Positions 1 through 12,338 of a stretch of DNA of 64,000 bases are shown one piece after another; position 1 is the first letter of the stretch; every line of letters starts with the position of its first letter. Origin of the DNA: Climacium dendroides (Eukaryota > Streptophyta > Bryopsida > Hypnales > Climaciaceae); assembly GCA_950106755.1 (NCBI GenBank), contig OX467089.1:4962501-5026500 (forward strand). Reading direction: 5' to 3'. Under the pieces are notes generated by a model, which worked only from the letters and a program-made list of their open reading frames with translations, made no database searches and had not been told where the DNA came from. The translations under genes were made by a program, and so were the position numbers.

Positions 1-1390
1 TGCTGCTGACTCCCTCACTGAAATTAAACTTAGAGTAGGGTTTTATTTCCATTTATTTTAGGCAGAGTAGAGAGCAATAATCATTGGAAGGATGAATCTT
101 TTTACACCCATAGAAATGGATGAAACTTGCAATCCATGGATGAAATTCCATTTATTCATCCAAAACAATGTATATTAATCCAAAATAGAGAAATATTATC
201 CCAAAATTTGGTAGCAAATTAGCGATTTCATCCATTGAAAAGCAAGAATATTTTGCCAAATATTCCCTTCTAAAAATATCATGGCTTTCCAACAAAAAAA
301 TCACTTAAAAAACCCTATAACTTAGAGTAGACATCAAGCTGTTGGGTTTTCTAAAAGCCCAATTCTTTCCTCTAGCACTGGGGATATTTTTAAAGTTTAA
401 TCTTCTATCGTATTTTTCGTCAATTCCCATATAGAACTAGGGGTTTTCCTCTATGTTTTAATCTAAATAGAACTTTTATAAATTTTTTCATTGGATTTTC
501 TCCAATGTTTTCAAATTGCAACCGGGGGTTTTTCCTCAAGGGGTGCACTATATAGGAACTCCATTGATCATGTGCGAACAAGCCCCTATTATTTGGAGGC
601 TATGTAGGTAATTTTTTTAAATTTAAAGGGGATTTTTTTTACCTAAATTTCTAAAACTTGCTTATTTCACATTCCCTATATTTTAGTTGAAATTTTTTGG
701 GGTGTTCATTTTTTATACCCTATGTTCATTATAAATACTAATGTTGAAGAGGCTTTTAGAGTAAAAAATTAACAAACAACTCCTATCTTGACCAAAAATC
801 AATATTTATGTTATTAGAAATTACTTTAAATATTAAGACCACGTTTACAATGTCCACAATATAATCAAAAATGTGTCTGGACAATGTTTTATTAAAACTT
901 AGAAGGATAGGATGTACACTTTTTCATGAAAAGGTTTGCCTAAACATTACAATTGTACTTTGTAGTTAACCTTGAATGCTGAAATTGCAAATTATATTCA
1001 AAGTAGAAATATAGAATTACACCACTTACAATGAAACAAATTGAATCTAAAATTTGAATCAAAACATAGTACTAAGAAAATCAATAGAAAAACAAAGGAA
1101 TAGTACCCAAGTTCAAGGTTTAGGTCTATAGACAATTCTCAAAATTGTAGTGTATGTGTTCACAAATACATAATTCACCATGATCAAGTTTCCAGAAACA
1201 AAGGTTTGAACAATATGCTTGGTCTAGGGTTCAATGTCCAAGCAAAGTGAATCTCAAAACTCATATATGGAACTTGGATATTCAGAAACACTAAACCGAT
1301 TCCTGCAAAAAAAATTCTACTGTTGCTGACGTGCATGTTTGCAAGAACAACATCAGTGGCTTTGCATAACAGAAACGCACATAAAAGGAG
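1..1390. other. AT-rich intergenic stretch, no gene seen
   Basis: No reading frame of convincing length or composition and no splice-bounded exon. The part at about 100-300 (repeated 'atggatgaaa', 'catccattgaaaa' phrases) weakly resembles about 49,860-50,040, which suggests an old dispersed repeat. Confidence 0.5.
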
Positions 1391-1439
1391 AAAACCAAAA
1401 AATGATGATAATCACAAATGGTTAAGGATCTTACCTCGT

Positions 1440-3355
1440 CAACATCTAGGGGTTATTCAAACATTGGGCAAGTCGGCCTGCCCATCTCCTTGCGCACTTC
1501 GATTTTGACTTGTCACCCGTTGAAAAGATTAATTTGCAGTTGGTGTAGCTCCGCAACACCAAGCTCATCCAAGGGACCATCCGTAGTCTTCATGGGATAA
1601 GATTGTCCAATCTCCAGGACTTGCCAAAGGCAACTACATTGGTCTCGAAAGTATCAAGCACAAAATTTGCCTTCTCCTTAGGCTTGGCATCCAGTACTAC
1701 GACATCATAAAATGCTAGGTACAACGTTGCAAACTACAAAGTAAAACCTACATTCAGGTTGGTCTTCTTTGAAACACATGCAACTTTAGCCAGTCCTATA
1801 GCAATGATGTCTTCCTTATATGTCGCCTCTCAAAACAAATCCAACCACAAGAGGATTCATAACTGTATTCTAAAAAGAACTGAAGAAGTATATCATTCAG
1901 TATGACTTCTCCGCCTAACCCCGCAGACTCTATATTGGACTAACCCAAGAAAACAAAGATGTTCTAAGTAATGTAGACCCAAACAAAGCATGACAAAAAT
2001 CCAACAAAATACAATCCTTCTCCAATATACTAGTATTGTGTAATTAGCTGAGACGAAGCAATAAACTGTACCACATTTGATACGCACTTGACTTGGTGGG
2101 GCACCCAAGTTGACCCATTCTAATTGGTTGTCTCTGAAATTGTTTTCCATCTTCGACACGATCTTCGACAACCTTCTAGTGTTTGAATCCACAAACACTA
2201 CTAGAAAATTTTGTTTTTCTGTTGTTTTGGTCGCGTTGATCCGGTCAAAATCTGACAGAAATCTATTGGTTTCAACAAATTTCTGTTAGATTTTGACCGG
2301 ATCAACGCGACCAAAACAACAGAAAAACAAAATTTTCTAGTAGTGAAAGATGATTTCTCAAATTAGCCTCCAATGTTTTTCTTTGTGGATAAAGAACCAT
2401 CAATTCCTTGCAATAAGGACACTTAACCTTAAACCAATAACACTGGGTGTCTTGTGCAGCTAAGTTTCCCAACACTACAAATTTCTTCACTCCTTCCGGA
2501 AGAGTAGCATTGACGGCTTCTATGATCTGAACCCCCTCTATAATCAAATGCTTGTAATCCTTAGAAGTTATGGTGATAGGCCACCCATTTTTGGACTTCA
2601 ATTATGGGTGATCCTCAAAGTTCACATTCTTAGCTGCACAATAGTTTTTGACATATGCTACGCTTACAATGTGCAATCACCTAAAATTATTGAACAAGTT
2701 CTCGATTTGTGCTTTCGTGTGGTCAATGTTGTCCCCCCCTGTAGTCCTTCTTGCATTCAATGCACCACAGTTTCACGACGCCACAACCATTTAGGTCAAA
2801 AGTCTTCACCCACCAATCGTAGTCATCCAAGGCAACCTATTTCAACTCAACCCTTAACTTCTTTGTTCTTTCCAAATATCGATTGGTAACAACAGTTGGG
2901 AGAAGCGTAGACTGTAGAGGATTATTGTCAACCTTGTTGAAGTTTGTACTACCACTCACTTGAAATGAGCCAACGGGCGAAGTAGCAAGATCTTCTCCTT
3001 TGACTTCAACAGATTGCACTATTTCCTCTAGTGGAACCGTGTATTCCGCGGTAGTTATAGTGAATGATCCATCAAAAAGGCGCCGCTACTTGTTGCCATC
3101 ATCGTCTGCTTCATCAACCACCTTAATCATGTGAACTTCTCTCGAAAATCCATTAAGCCACTCTAACTTCTTCCTCATGCACTTTTTGTCTTCTACGTCC
3201 CAGAAATTGAATGTCCACTCCAACACGTTGTCTGATTCTAAAGACAATCTGAGTGCCTCCAAAGTAGAAGTTCCTTCAACGTCAAGCTTTCCAAGGTATT
3301 TTGGTTCAAACGCATTGAACTCCAACGTCCATATTGTGACCTTCTCGGCAGCCAT
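1440..3355 (-). pseudogene. Broken gene for a zinc-finger-like protein of unknown function
   Basis: I do not recognise the family. Reading leftwards from an ATG at 3355, an 89-residue frame (starts MAAEKVTIWTLEF) ends at a TAG at 3086. The same frame then continues past that stop and past a second TAG at 2837 with coding-like sequence to about 2735, where a run of seven Cs coincides with a frame change. Coding-like sequence resumes (WPITITSKDYKHL) down to about 2350. Two Cys pairs are visible, CIEC near 2750 and CPYC near 2420, the latter followed by His residues, as in BED/U1-like zinc fingers. A CACTA MITE interrupts the exon at 2196-2345. Further coding-like pieces lie at 1890-2195 and 1480-1710. 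Two stops, a frameshift and an insertion mean it is probably non-functional. It could also be a captured or transposon-borne gene. Confidence 0.6.
2196..2345. mobile_element. CACTA-type MITE, near-perfect hairpin
   Basis: This 150-bp element has 67-nt terminal inverted repeats (2196-2262 and 2279-2345) that differ at one position, separated by a 16-nt loop. The termini read CACTACTAGAAAATTTTG, matching the CACTA (En/Spm) end motif. It is flanked by a 3-bp direct repeat, AAA at 2193-2195 and 2346-2348, the target-site duplication length of that superfamily. No coding capacity. The near-identical arms suggest a fairly recent insertion. Confidence 0.92.
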
Positions 3356-3359
3356 GTGA

Positions 3360-4200
3360 CCGCCAAATGTGAAACCCTACCCCCAACCCCTAATTAAAAG
3401 CATTTGCGGGCTCAAATATAATCCACAACACAATCACCTAAACCGCTCACCAATTTGCAACAAAAGTTCGTGATAAAATCCTTAATCTAAAGCATCTACA
3501 AGCAACATAAGGCCTACAACCTTGCACTATCCACGAATCTATCGTCTGAAATCAAGATTTGAAAAAAACGTGGAACAAAATGAATCCAAAAACCTCTAGT
3601 GGTAGCCCTAACGTTTTCTCACTAAACATGTGGTATCAGATAGAACATTCAATCATGCATCCAACCTTCTTCATTCATCCACTGTCAGGGCATGAGATTT
3701 TCACCCTCGGTACCTCCGTTATATTTATATTGTGTTAAGTATAACAATGAAGAGTTCAAATTTTTGGAGGGGATTGGAGGGGCTACTTTAGAAAAAAATT
3801 CAATAAAATTTCATAATATATAACACCCTTCATTAATTATAATGACTAGTAGCCCATTATGTAGATGCTAATTTACTTTGAATAATTGTCAAAAATTTAG
3901 GTCCAACACAATTAAAAATACCCTTCATTTGTTCGCAAGCTAACATCAAAAAAAGGGGAGTGCACCCCCCGATTTTTTTCCCAATTCCACCAACTAAAAA
4001 TGAATTAACCGGCAATTCTCCCTAAAAATTGGTGAGGCACTTCAAAAAACATGTGAGACCTTGAAATGGTGGTATTTATTCCCACCACATTCACACTGTT
4101 TGATGAATTGGTAAGGAGACTACCACTTGGCTGTCTAGACATAAAATTCAAGATTATCAAAAAATTCAAATGTAGATTGTGGGAAAAAAAAAATTTCAAA
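3360..4200. other. Intergenic, no gene seen
   Basis: Short C- and A-rich stretches upstream of the broken zinc-finger gene. Its promoter may lie at 3360-3700, but I see no clear TATA box. Nothing else recognisable. Confidence 0.4.
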
Positions 4201-4739
4201 TCTATCATGTAATATCCCATTGGAAAGGTTTATAAAATTCACTTCCAATGGTATAAAACACATCTCTTAATTCCAAAAATTGCATGAGATTAAATGCATT
4301 AAGCCCCAAAAGTTTGTTACTACGGATTTCACAATGAAAACTTTGAATGCAAATTTTTACAAAAATAATTCTTCACATTCAACATGTAATATGTAGCTAG
4401 ATTATACCTAAAAATGTGCCTCTAATGGTATAAACCACACCTCCTAAATCCCAAAATCAAGAACAAACAAAGCTTCTAAAGTTTGCACCCACCGGTTTGA
4501 GAATACCACAAGTGATCAGGCAAGTCCATCAAAAATAATTAATTACTTTGTGAGCCAAAATCAAGGGAAATTAAAGTCAAAGAATGTTGAAAATTAATAT
4601 TTTTGAGTCAAAAAACGATTCATCATTTCACCATGTACCATCAAGGAAACTTTTGATGGTAGTCTCAAGGACCGACTTCATTGACTTATATTGAGATCTA
4701 AACATAGAGAGGGTGTTTTGATACTAAAATCCCTTGAAT

Positions 4740-5240
4740 GTCCTTCATTAATCCTTATACGGTATGTGATAATTTGAATTCAAAGGTGAGAACTTGACCT
4801 CTCATTGTAATAATGTAGTAATTGTGTTCAAAGCATAACTTCATTTAAGCAATAGTAAAATCATTCTTTTAATAAGTTCAAAGTAAAAAATGTAGTAAAT
4901 CCATATAACTTTTAAGAAAACTCTAAAAATTTGTTTATGATTTTGAGCCTCCAATAAATATTTAAGGATAAACTTCAAAAAAGGATTAAAAGAGATATTT
5001 CACTAATATTTTTAAACTAAATATTTTCAAAGTAAACTTTGTCAACATCTTTTGATTGGAGGCTCTAAATGAAAAATAGTTTTTTGGAGATGAAATTTGG
5101 TTTGATTTTCTTCATTTTATTCAATTCAAAGTCTTAGAAAAAAATTACTTTATTGTGACTAAATAAGTTCAAAATTCTACTTTGAAGAAAATTCTTGCTT
5201 TCAACTTGATGGCAATGAGTGGTTTAGCTCTTACAAATCC
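4740..5240. repeat. Imperfect foldback inside R1 copy A
   Basis: The left part (about 4790-4990, with 'gagcctccaataaatat') is inverted in the right part (about 5045-5240, with 'gattggaggctct'), forming a diverged hairpin of roughly 200-nt arms. The same arm sequence recurs in 22,650-22,900 and is related to the better foldback at 19,900-20,350. Confidence 0.55.
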
Positions 5241-7189
5241 TAATTCACATATCCACATGGGGGCATTCTATGTCCTACTACCCCGCTTGGATAAGCAACT
5301 TGTCTTCTCATGATATCAAAAGCAATAAGTGGCTTGCAAAGCTATGGTTGAGCTGAAAAGCTAAATTTGATATAAATGAAGTTTTTGAAAGCCAAAATGA
5401 TCATAAACTTAAAAATGAATACTAAATCCTTTGTTCTATTTTTATTAATTTTTTGTCCAAGTAGCCATGGACTTGCTATATGCCTATATATAATAATCGA
5501 GTTAATAATTCAAAATTTTAAAATCCTTCAAAATTCAATTGTGAATTGAATATATGTGATTTAAAAAATATTATTTTAATTAGTTATTTTAAATATAAAG
5601 AGATAGAATTAAATGACTTCAAATCTTTAATCTATGAGGTTAACATTGGCGTAATGTGGGTTGTTTACTAGTTAAAGTAGGCATCTTCATATGTTTGAAA
5701 GATGTATGTAGTGTTGGTAGTTCTTGTATTTAGTTGTTCTTATTAGTTGTTAATTAACAACCAATTGGTTTGTAGTTGATATTAAGGGTAAGGAGGTAGA
5801 AGGGTAGGATAAGCCAATAGCTAACTTCCTAGGGTTATAGTTGGCTACTTAAAATCAAGTGTTAATCCTTTCTTTTGTTCTTAATTTTTAGTAGATTTGA
5901 GGTGTGGAATGCATTTGAGTGCTAAATTGTACATTTGTGCATAATTTACTATCAAAGAAAGTATTAATGTGAAGAGACTTGGGATTGCATTTGATATAGT
6001 TTTGGATCAAGGCAAGATTCTAGATTTGAATTTTTGAATGCTTGATCTATTACATTAGCAATTTTCAAATCTAGATCTATTATGGAAAAGGAGATATGAA
6101 GCTTCTAAAGTAGAGGTATTTGGAATCAAAAGCTGCTAAAAAAGGTATATTTCAAAGCTTCAATCCTATTGAGTTTTGTAAAATGGCTATGAAATTTTGA
6201 AGGTAATTTTCTTGACTTATCTACCACTTTATTTCAAAAACTTAGCTACAATGTGAATATAGTACCTACAAATTATATACAAAATACAACCGAGGTGTGG
6301 AAGTTGTGATTTGGTAAAAAAATTAGTGGTGGAAAAATATGCACCAAAGTTGGACAATATTTTTGATCAAGATGAAATTTATATACGCGCATCCTAAGCA
6401 TTTCCACAACAAAGCTCGCATGCTATTCCGAACCTATTTGCACAACTTTGCGATAAGATGAATAAATATCTATAAGAAAAGTTTATTTATTTTGGATCTT
6501 TTATCAAGATTAAAATAGTAGATACAAGTGATACCAATAATTCGTTATATATCAATATACTTCCAACTTTGAAAAAATTTCATGATTTTTATATTACATA
6601 TTTATTTGAAGTTTTATATTTGAATGGCTATTTTTGAACTATAAAAGTTATTTTTGCAATAAAGCATATTTGCATCCTTTAAATTATACAATATTTGCAT
6701 AGAAGATTTTTAAATATATATATATTTTTAATATTTTTAAAAAAATATTATACAAAAATCTATAAAATATAGATGGATGAAATTTCACATTGTTGTTAAT
6801 CTATAATAACAATTGACAAATAGTGTTGCTTAGACGATCCAATGTTAAGGTCCATGATCTAAAATTATTAAAGGAGTTAAAATACACCAACAAAGTAGTA
6901 ATATAGGTGTCTTAATTAACTTTACCTCAATTTATTCCCTAAAGTGTGAAGGCTTTTTTTCATCAAATTCCTCTAAAAACTGTCGTTTCTATTGTAAAGT
7001 GCAAAATACTTTAGAATTTTTTTTTCTTGTCTAATTATAAGATCTTGCACTAGACTAATATAAAAATGTGTGGAAGAAGTTTTAGAAATTCTAAGGACAT
7101 AGATTGCAAGATATTAGATGTTTTTGCAAGTGAACGAAATTGTTTTTTTCCACCTTGTATGACTATATTTTATGACTTTGAGTCTTCTT

Positions 7190-8060
7190 AGCTTAAAATT
7201 TTAGCACTACTAATATTGAAATTAAAATTTTTAATGTTGGAGAATTGAGTTGAATGTCTAGAAAAAAATTCAAGAAAACACACTTGAGTTTTATTCTTTA
7301 AAAGAATCATTAAATAGAAGCAAGTATAGGATTGAAGAAAAAAACAAATCATTAGTGGATCTAAGATGGAATGAAAATACAATAATCTCAATGGTGAGAT
7401 TGTTTTAGCAATGAATTATCCCCTATAGGACCATTTTAAAGGGACCTTTCAAGGGACAAGTGGGAGATTGGAGAAGTACCCTATGGTCTCATTTTTTTCT
7501 TAATTTTTTGAAACTTTTTTTGAAGATAGAAAAAATGATTAGCCTCGTGGGAATATTATTACTTTTTCAATCAATGTCCAAGAGCAAAAGTTATGCTCAA
7601 AATAGTGGAGAGGGGGGGGGGGGGGGGGAGGAGGCAATAAAAAAAAATTCAAAACTTTGAATTAAATTTTTTTTCTTTTCTCAAAGATTATTTTTTTGTC
7701 TACATGAAAAGCTTTGATTCATTCCATTTGGATTGGTTATAAGAAAGTTGTGGACAATCTTGTGTTTTGGGCAATCTGAGCATCTTCTTGAAAAAATAAC
7801 TTATAGGATTCATGTTTTAATGCACTTTTCACAATTTTTCAAAAAGATTTGTTTGACAAGGTTAAGTGTTTTAATTAGAACAATCTCATTGTTGGAATTA
7901 TTGTGTTTCAATTCCATCTTAGAGCTATCAACAATTTAGTTTTTCTTTCAATCTTAGATCTACTTCTATTTGATAATTTTTTAAAGAATGAAAATCAAGC
8001 ATTTAAAAAAATATATATATCCTAGAATTTCAATTCAATTCTCTACCATACAGATTTAAA
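7190..8060. repeat. Inverted repeat pair within R1 copy A
   Basis: The segment at about 7230-7420 recurs in reverse complement at about 7860-8060. Shared phrases include 'aatctcaatggtgagattg' and its complement. A ~440-bp spacer separates them. The spacer sequence near 7490-7830 is itself inverted at about 8350-8640. The left arm alone recurs at 46,640-46,860 and the right arm alone at 56,880-57,080, so this looks like one repeat inserted into, or rearranged with, an inverted relative. Confidence 0.65.
7612..7628 (+). repeat. Homopolymer run of 17 G
   Basis: Seventeen consecutive G residues on the plus strand. The length is a likely site of polymorphism or sequencing error. Confidence 0.9.
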
Positions 8061-9360
8061 GCTCAAAATTCTATAATGTAAAAAATTTAAAATTAAGAAA
8101 GTTCAAAGTCAAATAATCTAGTCCTGCATTGTACTAAAAAACTTATTTTTTTCAATTTAAATGCAGTTATCTTGAAATCTACATTGTCAAAATTTCTGAA
8201 ATTTTTCCACACATTCTCATAATAGTTAGTTGTAAGATCCTATGGTTAAATGTGCAAAAAGAATAATTTTCAATTTTTTTTACTCTTTGCTATAGAATGA
8301 CAATTTTGAGTGTTTTTTGGTAGAAAAAGGTCTTGATCCTTTAGGAGTTAAATCCTGCTGTATTTTTTTTAGAAAAATTGTGAAAATTGCATTAAAAAAT
8401 GAATCCAAAAGTTATTTTTTCAAAAATATATTTAGATGGCCCCCAAAACAAGATTGTCAATCATTTTCTCATCATTAGTCCAAATAGAATGAATCAAATC
8501 TTTCTATGTAGACAAAAATATTTTTTATGAGAAAAAAGTTTTTAAAATTCATTTTGACTTTTGTGTGATTTTTTTTCCAATGAAATCTGTTTTGGGCTTG
8601 ATGTAGAATAATTTTTGTTCCCAGGCACTGAGCAATTCAAATATAAATTACATTTCATGTGTTAACTTGGGTGGATCATAGAAAAATGTAGCAAATAATG
8701 TTTATGAGAAAAGGTTTTCAAGTCAAAATCTTGTAAATCATTATTGCATTTTATAAATAAAAGTACATTGAATCTTGAGATATTTAATTCACTTTATAAA
8801 ACTACAATGACAAATTCCGTCAAGTTTGAAGAAGTATGGATCAATGTACGGGGAGTACCGGCATTTAGTTACGAGCTAGCCGGTTGATTTTGAGAATTTC
8901 CGAATGGATTTCAAAATCTTCAGAAAAAAACCGATCATTTAAGAGGAAAATCAGAGAATATTCTCTATTTTATAAAGGTCTAGTTGAGAGAATGCTTCAA
9001 GCACCCGTTTGGTCTCAGAAAATGTAGGATTTTAGCTGGTTAAGCTAAAAATCTCCCTGGACTGTGGTATGGATAATGAGGTATCTATAAAATTTAGATT
9101 TGATGTGCTGACTTCAATATTTATCTTTACTTCTAGAGAGTGAAAAATACATACCAATATATTAAAATGATTTATTTTGAATTTGCAATATAATTTTGTG
9201 AGTCTTTTGATTAATGATTTTTAGTTTGATATGGAACTAAGTATGTGAGGGAAATGTACCTATGACAACCCAAAACTTTGAAAGTAAGTATAACTAATAG
9301 CAACAAATTTGGAAAACTAGGATGTCATTTTTGTAAGGAATTAAGGTCGAAAAATCTAAT

Positions 9361-9569
9361 TCTAACCTTTTAAGGAATTTTAAGGAATTTTAACTATGGA
9401 CACTAATGTAAATTTTAAATTCTAATCCTTTAAGGAATTTTAACTATGGACACTAATGTAAATTTTAAATTCTAATCCTTTAAGGAATTTTAACTATGGA
9501 CACTAATGTAAATTTTAAATTCTAACCCTTTAAGGAATTTTAACTATGAACACTATTGTAAATTTTTGG
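9361..9569 (+). repeat. 50-bp minisatellite, four units
   Basis: Four head-to-tail units: 9361-9420 (60 bp, with an extra internal copy of 'taaggaattt'), 9421-9470, 9471-9520 and 9521-9569 (last, diverged). The two central units are identical, indicating recent expansion. The collinear R1 copy B has no expansion at the corresponding place (about 25,080-25,120). Confidence 0.93.
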
Positions 9570-10084
9570 AAAATTATAGTCAACATTAGGATCAAGGAAG
9601 TTTATTCTTAAAAGATAGGTTAATGATTGTGAAAATCTTCCGTTTTAGTACCGCGTGAATCATTGGCTTAAAATAATTCAAAAACACTCATTAGAAGTTA
9701 AACTACTATACAAGATCCTCCATTTTCACACAAAATTCCAAAGATGATTTAGTCCTATATCAAAGGATAATTTGTCATCCATTGGACAATAATCGTCCAC
9801 AGCATTGTTCAAGGATTCAAGATGATTGACTTTCACAAAAAAATTCAAAATGAAACATGTTTTGAGAAAAATCAAACAACAATGTTGATTGTCATCAAGA
9901 GTAATAAAATTATGCAATTTCACCAATATTGTTGTTCTAGCATGATTGGATTACATGTTTGTACAAAGGCTTAACTACCGGCACCATGGTACCCTAATGA
10001 CAGACACAAATGTTTATAGAGACATATGTTATCGTAACTCATGAGATGAATGTCAGTGCGAGTTAATGCTAGGTGAATAGCAAC

Positions 10085-10800
10085 TCTGCAAGCTCAAATC
10101 TTCCATCAAATCAAGCATTGGAATTATAGAGCAAAAGACATGGAGATGGAAAGATGGAAACAGAGAAGAAAAAACTCAAATTTGATCCTTGGAGAGCGAG
10201 CAATCTGAAATGGAGAGTGCTACGCAGCTCCGCCCGGAGGCGCTCCCTCGACATGCAGTACTTAGTGGGCGTGCTGGAAACGATTAGTTGATCTGCAACG
10301 CTTGAGTGAACCAGATGTCCAACGTTAGTTTGCAGGTTTGGAAGTAACAGACTTTCTTTTCTCATCAAGCCACACGAACGGCGCAGGGATTAAGCCTGGG
10401 TGGGTAGATACCTCTGAGATTAAGGTTAAATTAGGGTTTGGGGGGCTTTAGCAAACGGAGTGTGAAGACCTTCAACGGAGCGATTGTTGTATGCAAACGC
10501 TGCGAGAGAAGCTGGAACACGCACCGGTGGCGCCGCACTTCGAACTGAAAAGGGCCACAAACTAGGAGGATGCCATTTAGCCTGAACTGAGTGCTGCAGT
10601 GGTCAGCAGCATGGGCATACATTTGAAGATTCATCCAACGATGCATGGCCACTCTGGGTGAGAATCTGCTTGACCGATACGCTCGTAGCTCTGAGCACTG
10701 TGCAAGGAAGGAAACTGAAAGACTAAAGAGACATGTGGTGGCAGGCAAGCCTCAAACTATTTTGGCGCACTGGATGAGAGCAGTCCAAGCTTAAGGTAGC
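10085..10800. other. GC-richer block, unassigned; possible gene remnant
   Basis: Base composition rises sharply relative to both flanks. Open frames exist on both strands, including 105 codons on minus (10,431-10,748). A plus-strand stretch of about 56 codons to a TAA near 10,793 looks mildly coding-like (ends HWMRAVQA). None matches a family I know, and the plus frame is preceded by stops. The left edge (10,085-10,200) is similar to 45,910-46,040, where the AT-rich version lacks the GC-rich extension. It could be a gene fragment carried by a repeat. Confidence 0.4.
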
Positions 10801-11122
10801 TGACCCCTTCCCGACCAGTTAAGCAATTCAGCATATCTGTTGTATATGTATGTTGTATGGGTATGGTGAGGTGAAAAGTTTTTTACATTTTTCCAAAAAA
10901 ACAAAATTATCATGAAGTTTTTTTGTTATATAGGTCACCGTATTTCCAACCATTACAAAATCGATTATGCTTCAATGTGGGTGATAATTGTGGCTTCCAA
11001 TGCACATCTTGTGATCATTGTATACTTTCAATGTACACCTCCTGAACATGACAACTGATTAGAAACATGGTAGCCGAAGTAGTGAAAATGAGTACCTAAT
11101 TGGAAAGAGGTTGGCTACCTTA

Positions 11123-11461
11123 GAGCATGCTCACCTGTCCTGCAAAAACATGGCTTGCATTTTGCTAGGCCTTCCATTTTGCAGGGCCACGGGGGGCAAT
11201 GAGCCTCACTGGTTGTAACAATCAGGAGGCCAACCAATGTGGTCAAATTATTTTTGTAATAGTCATTTTCAATTTTGATAATATTAAAAGTTTTTATGAT
11301 TGGGTGAGAGGTTTTGGAAGGGGGGACCACTTCTTGTCCTATGTTGTTTTGCAAGCTGGTGAGTGGCTTGCAAAATGGCCCTAGTATGCAAAGGGCCCCC
11401 CCCCCCTTCAAGCCTTCCCTCTTAAGAAGTCATCTATTTTGCAAGACGGGTGGGAATGTTC
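11123..11461. mobile_element. PIF/Harbinger-type MITE
   Basis: A 339-bp element flanked by the direct repeat TTA (11,120-11,122 and 11,462-11,464), the diagnostic PIF/Harbinger target. Imperfect terminal inverted repeats of about 25 bp: left GAGCATGCTCACCTGTCCTG, right in reverse complement GAACATTCCCACCCGTCTTG. Starts of the GAGCAT type are common in plant Harbinger MITEs. The interior has further inverted similarity and an 11-C run at 11,396-11,406. No transposase. Confidence 0.85.
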
Positions 11462-12086
11462 TTAGATTGGAGATTGGGTCAGACCAGGGTGTGATATGGG
11501 CAATTGGACCAAAAAGCTCCTTTGTATGAATGAAATTTGAGGTAATAGATACAAAATGACCATTGACAGATGTCACAAGATTTCTTTAGCAACGGTTATA
11601 GGACCCAAGTCATATTTCTATTTTCTTTATTTAGAAAAGTATAGGTTTACCTACATTATTTTCCAATGCTTTATATTAATTTGCAAAAATTTTCTTCTTG
11701 TTGCCATTTCAAAAAGACTTTTTTTTTGTATGATTTAAACTTGAGAGCAGAAAGTTATAAGTGTTCCTCATTTGTATCAAAAATATTTAAATCAATAAAA
11801 TTCCTGCTCTTCACACCTCCCACTGCGCAACAGCCAGTCTGTAATAAGAAATTAAGCATACAGGTCATGCCGACAACAGGCGGAAACGAGGAGGCGACGT
11901 ACAGACAACGTAAACTCAGATAACGAACGGACAACAACGTACAGACTAACGATAAAGTTCAAGAAGACGGACGAAAGTGCAGCAAAGAGAAATCGATAGT
12001 CACTCAGACTTTCATTACGGTCGGTCGACAACGGAACCTCCGATTCCGTCGTCGTTCTCCTCTCCCCTCCTTCGACGCAGGATGCC

Positions 12087-12338
12087 ATGTTCGAGAATTC
12101 GTCTGTCTGCAACACAACTTTCCTTCATAATTATTCCCCAGAAAACTTTGGGAACAAGAGTCCCTCAGGATCGACGACAGTGGTCCCATCTCACAGCTAT
12201 CTAGATCCATCTGTCAGGAGCGCCTGCTATTCCCTTGGGGTTTCAGTGAAAAACAGACACACTCTAAGTCCTACACCGACATTTCCAAAAGAAAAGAAAA
12301 AAGAAAGGCCTAGAGTAACACTGATTGTCTGTCTGTGA
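12087..12338 (+). other. 83-codon open frame at the left end of duplication copy 1
   Basis: Starts MFENSSVCNTTF. The counterpart in copy 2 is 113 codons because a 2-base difference in a 'ctgt' run removes the stop here. The start codons also differ because of a 1-base indel. Between the copies I count three amino-acid-changing positions and one silent change, so I see no sign of purifying selection. It is probably a leader or noncoding GC-rich sequence rather than a protein. Confidence 0.2.

Larger units (their letters stand above)
4200..9900. repeat. Dispersed noncoding repeat R1, copy A
   Basis: This block is collinear with 21,600-25,240 over many separated patches: 4210-4500 with 21,620-22,010; 4780-4990 with 22,660-22,910; 5690-6550 with 23,220-24,260; 8660-8830 with 24,610-24,810; 9070-9360 with 24,820-25,090; 9820-9890 with 25,150-25,220. 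Copy A is longer because it carries about 6.9-8.6 kb of extra, partly palindromic sequence and a minisatellite at 9361-9569. I found no protein homology. Patches are also shared with 36,480-37,350, 46,540-47,430 and 56,290-57,370. It may be a decayed retroelement or a non-autonomous DNA element; I cannot decide. Confidence 0.75.

Noticed and set aside
5690..6440. R1 module as the LTR of a Copia-type retrotransposon
   Set aside because: The sequence flavour is LTR-like, but I found no paired LTR flanking an internal region, no clear TATA box or primer-binding site, and no reverse transcriptase or integrase trace nearby.
10111..10748. Two minus-strand open frames (85 and 105 codons) as genes
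   Set aside because: They lie in GC-rich DNA, where open frames are expected on both strands. No motif, no splice context and no duplicate to compare.
11852..12210. Minus-strand frames at the left end of duplication copy 1
   Set aside because: They overlap the plus-strand frame, differ between copies by frame-breaking indels, and have no recognisable content.
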